From a virus, in the IMG/VR virus record IMGVR_UViG_3300002488_000109, positions 1 through 21,471 of that record: a DNA stretch of 21,471 nt, one strand, 5' to 3'. Position numbers and translations under genes: made by a program. Each line of letters starts with the position of its first letter. The stretch's first letter is position 1. The notes under the pieces were generated by a model that was not told the DNA's origin, searched no databases, and saw nothing but the letters and a program-made list of their open reading frames with translations. Positions 8,302 to 17,300 of the stretch are shown here, one piece after another.

Positions 8302-11300
8302 ATGAGCTTAAAAGATCTGTTTGATAAAAAGGCGTCTAAACACGTCTTAGCTAATAAGTCTGTTGAAGATCTTAAACAAGATATAGAATCTGAGTTTTTT
8401 GTAGATTCATATATTGAAGATAAGTTTAGATTTGAGCCACATGTAGATTATGCCACAGCTTCTAATTTTGCAAAATTTGGATCTGCTGAAGAATATTATA
8501 ATGTAGCAACAAAAAGAATTTACGAACTGTATCCTTACGACGGTTCAGCTCACGAAAAACAAAAATGGATTAATGAATCAAACGGTTTAGACTTACACGT
8601 TTTCAAAGATGGCTACCCTAGATCAACCGGGTATGCAAAGTTTTCCCCATCAGGTTGGGGATCCAGAGTATCTTTATCTGGCAATTACGCCAACCCAGCT
8701 ACAAAAGAATATATATTAATTAAAGGCGGGCCAAACATTAATAATGTTTGGTCAACTGCTAGTAATAGAACATCAAACTTAGAGATAAATGGTGCTAAGG
8801 GTAACACTGTAGAGTTTTGGTTAAAAAAATCTGGATATCAAAGCCTAACAAAAAAAGAGGTTATTTTAGATGTTTGGCCATCTGGTTCACAGCCAGGCGA
8901 CCATAAGTATGGTCGCTTTACTATTGAGCTAGATAGAACTCGACCACAAGAAGATTCTCCGTGGGTTATAACCTATCGATCTGGCTCTTCTGGTTTTATA
9001 AACTCTTATGTTTCCGGAGCTGCAGGATTATACAATAGTGCTTCTGATGGTGAATGGCATCATTATGCTTTTGCTCTCAGGAACACTGGTAGCGCAGTTG
9101 GAGTAACTTGTTATGTCGACGGTCAGTTTAATCATTATTTTGAAACTGGTTCAACCATTGGAGCTATCAATAGGCCACTTATTGGAACAATAGGTGCCCT
9201 AGCAGCCGGAAAGTCAGACAACACAGATTTCTCCATACCTGTCAATATAAACCCAGGTTTAGGTTTTGGTAAACTATCCGGATCAATTGATGAATTTAGA
9301 TACTGGAAAACAAGAAGAACAGAAAAAGAAATATCTCTTAATTGGTTTACTCAAGTACATGGCGGCACAAATACAGATGATTCAAACACAAAGTTAGGTG
9401 TTTATTATAAATTTAATGAAGGTATATCAACGTCATCTAGTATAGACCAAGTTGTTCTAGATTACGCCGGTCGGGCAACGAATGGTGCTTGGGTTGGCTA
9501 TAGTTCAGTGGCCAGATCAGTTAAATCTGCGATTGTGGAATCTTCGGCTTCCGCAACAGAATTTAAAGATCCAATTATACATGTTGAAAATCCAAAAGTT
9601 GCGGCCTACATTCAAGACAAAAAAGAACTAGGTAGAGCTTACGATTATTCAAATACGTCAAATTTATTTTTCAGTTTTCCAGAATTTATGGTGGATGAAG
9701 ATGGTATTGATGGTAATTTAAAAAAATTATCACAAATAATTGCATCGTATTGTGATAATTTGTGGTTACAAATTCAATCTTTGTCGAGCCTAAAGCACGA
9801 AAGGTACGAGGATTTTAATAAAAAGCCATATCCATTTGTGGATGCCATGCTTAGAGCAAGAGGTTTAGATGTTCCTGAGTTGTTTATTGACGCAGATGTA
9901 ATTAACTCTCTTGCAAAGAGAGATGACAAAAAGGTTTATGAGCAAAGCCTTCATGATATTAAGAACTTTATATATCAAAACATATACAATAATCTTGTTT
10001 ATATTTACAAATCAAAAGGCACAGAAAAGTCTTTTCGAAACATGTTCCGCTGTTTTGGGCTAGATGAAAATCTTATAAGAATAAATATGTATGCTGATCG
10101 TATCACATACCCTCTAGAGACTAAATACAGACAAACATCAGTTAAAAAAAGATACGCTAATTTTTCTACTCCATCACACTACAAAGCAACAATATATCAG
10201 TATAGTTCAAGCTATGCATCAGACGCTAGCCCAAAAGATGGTTTTATAAGTGGTTCGCATGCAGAGGGAACCGTAGGTCTTGCCTTTACAACTCAAGCAG
10301 AAATAATATTTCCAAAGAAGTTTAACAAATCTTCAACAAATTATGTTTCTACCCCACAATCAAGTTCCTTGTTCGGTGCACATACTGCACTAGGAAGCGG
10401 AGACACTGATGAATTTAGGCCAGCTAATAAAGACTTTGCAAACTATGAAGTATACGCAGTAAAAGAAACAAAAGATTCTAAACACGCAAAGTTTGTTTTA
10501 AAGTCTACATCAGGTCTTATCGATGCTGTTGAAACTGCAATTATAAAAGATGTCTATGATAATAAAAAATGGAATTTAGCAGTTCGAGTTAGTCCAAAAA
10601 ATCCGGATTTTGGATCAGCTATTTCAGGAGCAGCATCCGTATATACCGCAGAACTATATGGTGTTCAAGCAGACGCGGGTACAATACAAAATGAATTTTC
10701 TATAAGCAGAACATTAACAAATGCGGTTGGAGAAAGGTTTCAACAATATTCAAAAAAGATTTATATTGGTGCACACAGAGAAAACTACACTGGATCAGTA
10801 TTAGCATTAAGTGACGTTAAGATAAGTTCAGTAAGGCACTGGGCAACGCACCTTGATAACGAAGAAATTAAAGCACACGCTATAGATCCAGCATCCTATG
10901 GTGTGTTGCACCCTCAACAGAATACTTATGCTTTTAATATTGTAGGCAATAACAGTATACCAAAAATAAAAACGCTTGCTTTAGCTTGGGATTTTGGAGA
11001 TGTTACCGGCTCTACAGCTGGAGGAAACTTAATAGTAAACGATTTTTCTTCTGGCTCTATGGTGGAAAAGCAAAACTATGGAATAATTGGAGAGATAGCG
11101 GGGGTTAAGCATCCTGGTAGAGGCTTCGACTTTGCTCCTAGCTCAACATCTAGCATTGATGTGGAATATTTATTTTCTTCAAAAATGCAAAATTTTGAAA
11201 ATGTACATAGCTCTGACATGATAAGAGTTCCAAGCAGAGATGATGTTACGTTTACAAGGGAAACAAGACCGGTAAATCATCACTTTTCTTTAGAGAAGAG

Positions 11301-14300
11301 CATGTATCAAGGCATCTCCGATGAAATGATAGATATGTTTGCAACTGTAAGAGAATTTAATAATTTAATCGGTGATCCAATTCACAGATATCGTCAACAA
11401 TATAAATCCATGGAACATCTAAGGCAATTGTTTTTCAATAATATTGAAAATACACCAGATGTAGAAAGATATATAGAATTTTATAAATGGGTTGATCAAT
11501 CAATATCTGACGTAGTAGATCAATTACGTCCTGCAACTGCAAATATGTCAGATGATATTAGAAACGTAATAGAAAGTCATGCACTAGAAAGAAATAAGTA
11601 TTGGTCAAAACTTCCATTTCTAGAGAAGAAACAAGAAGATCCAGAAAACCATCCCGGTGCTGCCGGTATTAATGAGCTTTTATATAATTGGAAATTTGGT
11701 CATGCTCCATTAGAAACTCACACAGGAATATATGCACCGACTGGTAGTGCAGGCTTAGATCAAAGCAAAAATACTTTTTGGTGGAAAAACAGAGTAGAGC
11801 GTACAGATGTATCAGTGAGTACAGGCGATGAAGCCGTAGATGCAGATAGGGAAAAATTAAGAAAAGCTATAAACACGCAAGTTTCAGGCAACACTTTTGC
11901 TGCCCGGGCGCTCAGCAAGCCCTATCGACTTGTAGTGCAGCTTGATCCAGTTATTCACTCTGGTGATAATTTTCATTTAAATAAAAAGAAAGATTTTTAT
12001 TTAAGCACAACTAACCCTAATAATAAAGATTTTATAAAAATAAATGCAGCTGATTTAGACTTTGGGCCTGATCGAGATGATGTTCTCAGACCAAAATTAA
12101 TTGTTAATAATAATATTTTTGAAAAGAAGAAAGCACGTGGCCCAGCTGATATAAGTAATACAAACAAAGATCATGATATTAATACTATAGCGCCATTTAG
12201 TATATACAGTAGCTCTGTTGATGCACCAACAGATTATAAGGCAGAATTGTTTGATCGGTTTAAGCAAGGTGTTGATATAACAAACTTGCACTCTGACGCT
12301 TATGGTGAAGATAGAGAAATACCAATGCAATCTCCATTTACTGAGTTTCATGTCGGTGGACATTTCCATAGGCACGTGGAGATCAATCATAGTGAAAGTC
12401 TGGGTCCTTCTCTTAAAAAGCCGAAAGCAGGCATTAAGGGCTTGGATACACACATAGACAGAGTAGAAGCTTTTTATATTTCTGCTTCAAATAGTCAACT
12501 TTTTGTATTGGGTCCGGATCAACAAGAAAAAGATAATCCATCGTTAACAGGCTCTATAGCTGGTAGAACTCATGTACTGAGAGACCCTTTGGCAAAACGA
12601 CCTGTCAATATAAGAAACATCAAAACAACAACAAGTAGTTTAAACCTTGGCAACTACACACATGATTACGAAATAGTACAAGGGACTAGCGTAGATGTTA
12701 GTCCGGTGTTTCTAATAAGAACTGGATCTGTGGTCGACCTATCAGTTTCTGGTTCTTCTGATCTTGTGTTAGGATTGAGAGATAGAACAAAATTATCTAG
12801 ACCTATAAGAAAAAATGTAATCATATCTAGATTTTCAGCACCCGGTGATCCTAAAACAATGGGCGATTCTCAAGGTGGTCCAGAATTAGATTTTCAAACA
12901 ACTCAATATTCTGTCTTCAATACTATGAATTATAGAAATCTTTCTGTAAGGTATCCTTTAGATTCATTTTTAACGATTGCAGCTAGGAAAAATTATGTAA
13001 CAACAAACGCTAACACTGCATCTTTTCACAAAACTTATAGAAACACAACTTATTTACCCACAGACAAAGATACATTTCTTGAAACTGGAGTAAGAGATCA
13101 GAACAATAATGCATTTATCCAAAGGCAGATACCACAATCTGATTTGAACTATCTTTGGATAACTTCGTCTGCTCTTGAAACAACAAGTTCGTTTATTGGA
13201 TACTCTCATGATTTTACAATTCCAATCGGAGCAAACTCTGGTTATCAAACATCTTCACATGTAAAAAGCCAAGAACAGACTGAACTTACTTTTGTCAGCG
13301 CTAGCGATGTTGGTGGTGGTAAATTCTCCGGTTTCGGTCAACAGTCTTTTGATTTTAATAGTAGACCTTATTTTGAAAAATATGCAGATAGCGTGGGCAA
13401 CGCTTCTTTCGGTAATTTTATCCCCGTTGGATTTTGGGGATCTAATGCAATTATTGTTGATCCAATCAGTGGATCCGATAATAATACTTTGGGCTTCGAT
13501 CCGGATATTGGACCTCTCAGAGTAGGGTCAGAAATTACTGAAGGCACTGGACGTGATTTTGCAAATGACATGTCGGGCTCAGCCTTTATAACTAATATTA
13601 AATCAGGCGGCTCTTACCCTACTCTTGGTTATTTAAACGATACAAACTTTGCAGGCCTGAACCTTACTAGAAAAGTTAGAGCTGTCACAACCAGGGCAGG
13701 ATACGGTGATCAAGGAGATGTTATACTGCTAAACGGTCTAATATTAAATAGACAAGGCCCCTATGGATGGCCATCCTGGAAGCAGATCAGAGTTGGCCAA
13801 GATAATAAGGTAGCAAGATTTTTAAGAAAAAATAATATTTATGCTCCAGCAGTGGTTAGCACTTTAGGGCACGATAAGCTTATGTTCCCAGTTGGTAGCG
13901 CAATGAATAAGATAATGGATCGTACTCGGTCACCAGAAGATCTTAACAGCATGCTTTATAATTATACCAGAGGGTACTCTTGGCCTAATAATACACTTCA
14001 TAGTTTTAAGCGCCAGCGACCAAGAATACCGCTTCATACTCTAGAAGAGGGGTCTGAACGTCTTCGTAAGGCAAGAAAGATGCGGTTTGACACCCGCGTC
14101 GACGTTCAACACTATAGGTTTACAGAATCTGCAGCTATAACAAATACTAACCGTCTTCAAGGCATGACTTTCAGAATTACTACATTTGATGATGTTGATG
14201 ATTTTAGAAATATTAGAGGTATTGGCAATCATAGAGTAATAAGAGAAAAAGCTCCCTATTTTCCTGAAAACAAATATCGTATGTTTTCAAACCCAGGCTT

Positions 14301-17300
14301 TAATCGAATTATGTCGCTTGAATTGAATGAGGAAACAATAGCAAGCGAAACAAAAAAACAAATTAAAAATTTATCTGAAAACCTCCTTGAACAAAACAAT
14401 TTTAGATTTGCAGATTCAGTAATAAATGATCTTCAAGCTAAGGGGGTTAGAGTAAGTCCAGCACTTAGTCGACTAGTGCCTGAATTTCAAGATCAAGCAT
14501 TTGTTATGCTAAAACAAACAATTTATCCAACCTTTGAAAACTCTCTAAAAACTAGAACTATAAAAAGAGAAAGGTTCAAGATAGACTGGTGGTTTGAGGA
14601 TGCAGATTCAAGATATAGAGCGCATAGTCCAAATGCACGAAAAGATCATCGTTTTGACGATTGGGTAATACACGATAGGGCTGGTGCAAAGAGCACCACC
14701 CAATTACCGTTGCTCAGCCGTATATATTTGTCGAGTAATCCAAATGCTTATCCGCAAAAAGCTCTTGAAAAAAAATTGAAATACGGAGAGACATATTTTG
14801 CAGATATTGGAGATCTATATTTTAACAATGGTCTTGCGCCTGAGCCAACCTCCAGTCATGCATGGTTTGATACTATGGGTACACCACAACATCCGGCTAG
14901 AGGTATTGGATATGTAAATACGTTGCCTTTTGGTAAGACTTTGGGTCATCCACACTTTATCGGTAGATTACCGTCTCGAAATACTTCTGATTATTTTTCT
15001 GGATTATTTTATCTTTTGGACAGTAGTAATCAGCCTTTGGAACGTGGAGCACGTGCAGGAAACTTATATCTTGTTGCTAACAGGTTTGGCCCAACGCAAG
15101 CCGGCGCAAGCGAACATTATCGTGATTCTGGATCACATAGAGTTTTGTTTCCTTTTCATCCAGAACATCACGGAGCCAGATATAAAAACTCAGCTTGGCC
15201 TCTAGATGCTCAACCTGGCTTTGGACTTTCTGGTGAATTGAATTTAGGTACAGATACACCAGGTAACTTTGGACCAGAAGGGGTATTGGTACACAATTCA
15301 AATTTCTTTAGATCTGGCTCAAACCCGGGTTCGTATCGATATACCTCGCAAGGCATGCACAAATATGACCCAAAGCCGTCACCAGTTTATGCTAGAAAGT
15401 TCCCAGAAACTCCCGTAATTTATCGAATAGCTTTTGCCAGTAATGATAAAACAGATTATGATGAACAGGGAATTGTATTGTTTCCGTTTTCTGTATCTGC
15501 AAGTTTTCCAGATCCCGCAACTCAGGCATTGCATAATGAAACTAGCACAGGCGGCTCAAATTTTTCCGGCCCAACTAACAACGGTGATGGTTTTATAACG
15601 TTAATATTTCAATCAAGCTCTGCAAGAACAGCAGAAGGACCCGATGTTAGGCGCCCTCACACTGGAAGTTTGTTTTTCATTAATTTAACGTCGTCAGTAA
15701 GCACTCCAACTGATATTTGTAAAGAATTTGTACAGCACTTTACACCAGTTGAAGATCCATCAACTTCAGCTTCGGACTTTTCTTCGCTGGCTTTGCTTCG
15801 TCAGATTAACAGAACAGTGATAAATGTTGAGCAACTAAAAGACAATGCTGGTAACTTAACAGCAACTGCGTCAATCACGTTCAGGAACGCTCCTGTTGCT
15901 GAAAATTCAGATAGGCCAAACTTATACTTTGTTGGAGATCCTGTTAATAACAATTATATTTCTTATCATTCATCAACAGGCTCAAAGCATGATATAAATC
16001 CATTTATTATTCAGGGTCCTGCAGGCAGCACCAGACTTGGCGGCGCCGCAAAATGGGAAGCTGGAAGTCAATCTGGGTGCAGTCCTTTTCCATATAAGGA
16101 TTATGATGATTGGTTCGAGCAAATTAAACACATGGGTCGCGACTATTCCCAGGTTCCTGAATTTAGAATAAGTGAGTTTATTGGTACTTATTCAAATAGA
16201 TTAGCAAACGGCGCAACAGGTACAACTTATACTGGTGATGGCTCTGATGCTTTGTATACCGGAGATGCGTTTTGGTATGGTGATATGGCTTGGCAGGGTT
16301 GTCCTGAAAAACTACAATTATCTGGTGCAAACTACTCGTATCAAAGATCGAATCAAGAAAATTTTTATAAAGTGTATAGTAATTCGGATTTTATAAGAAA
16401 TTTTAATGTTGTTGATAATGCCATGAAAGAAAATGGTTATAGTAAAAGATCTATTACTTTGACAGCGAAAGCCATTAAAAAACTACTACCTTACAGGGGC
16501 TTTTATCCAGTACAAAGAACTTTACAATTAGCAGAATATTTTAGCTCTTCATATGCAGCTGATAAAAGAATTACCAGTAATAGACAAAATTACTTGGGAA
16601 GTTTTAGAAATTATATTGCACCATTTTTTGCACCTGGTATAACTTATAATTCCATAAAATCAGGCATATCAGTTGATTATCCTATTTTTGTTCCAAAAAA
16701 GGATAGAACTTTTAACCGATTTGGTACTCTTTTTGCAGCAAATGATAACAATTGGGTGCAAATTGGCGATTCTGCAGACTTTGGTGACTTGCTAACAGGC
16801 TCATTGTCTCCAACACCTCATGACCCCGGTATAACGGTTGGAGCCTGGATATACTTTCCAGATGCACAAGATAGAGCTGTCGATAATATTACTGAAGATA
16901 ATTTTTCTATTTTATCACTTTGTGATAAGAATGGTCATTATGATGGTTTAAAGTTTGCGTATAGAGGAGGTAGGTTTGAATTACATATGGGACTTAGTGA
17001 TGCTAGTCAGTATGTGCAGTTCACCAGTGGTGATGCCGGCGCATTTTGGCAAACTAACACTTGGTATTTTGTGGCTTTTACTAAAAAACTAGGAAACACA
17101 GATGCATCAAGCAAGAAGCCAGCATTTTACGCAAAATGGCCTGCAGATGGATATGGAAGTAGTGTAAATTATTATAGTGGCACTGGAGTTGGCTATTATT
17201 CATATAATGGTGGCACTGTTAATGAAAACAACATATTTGCAGGTTCTAAGCCTGGTGATTGTAGAATAGGCAATCACTATTTCTCATCGACTAAAGTAGT

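Noticed and set aside
12097-12453. 118-codon open frame on the minus strand, and other minus-strand frames through the window
   Set aside because: They lie opposite well-supported + strand genes, their translations are rich in Cys, Ile and Trp without recognisable motifs, and they lack ribosome binding sites. They are shadows of the coding strand.
14930-15205. 91-codon + strand frame inside the giant gene in another phase
   Set aside because: It is fully inside a continuous, motif-bearing frame, has no ribosome binding site, and shows no recognisable protein pattern.
15289-15300. VHNS in the giant protein, resembling an intein C-terminal splice junction
   Set aside because: No intein N-terminal block (a Cys/Ser start with the usual TxxH motif) or endonuclease motif is seen upstream, and the surrounding sequence reads as continuous beta-rich structural protein.
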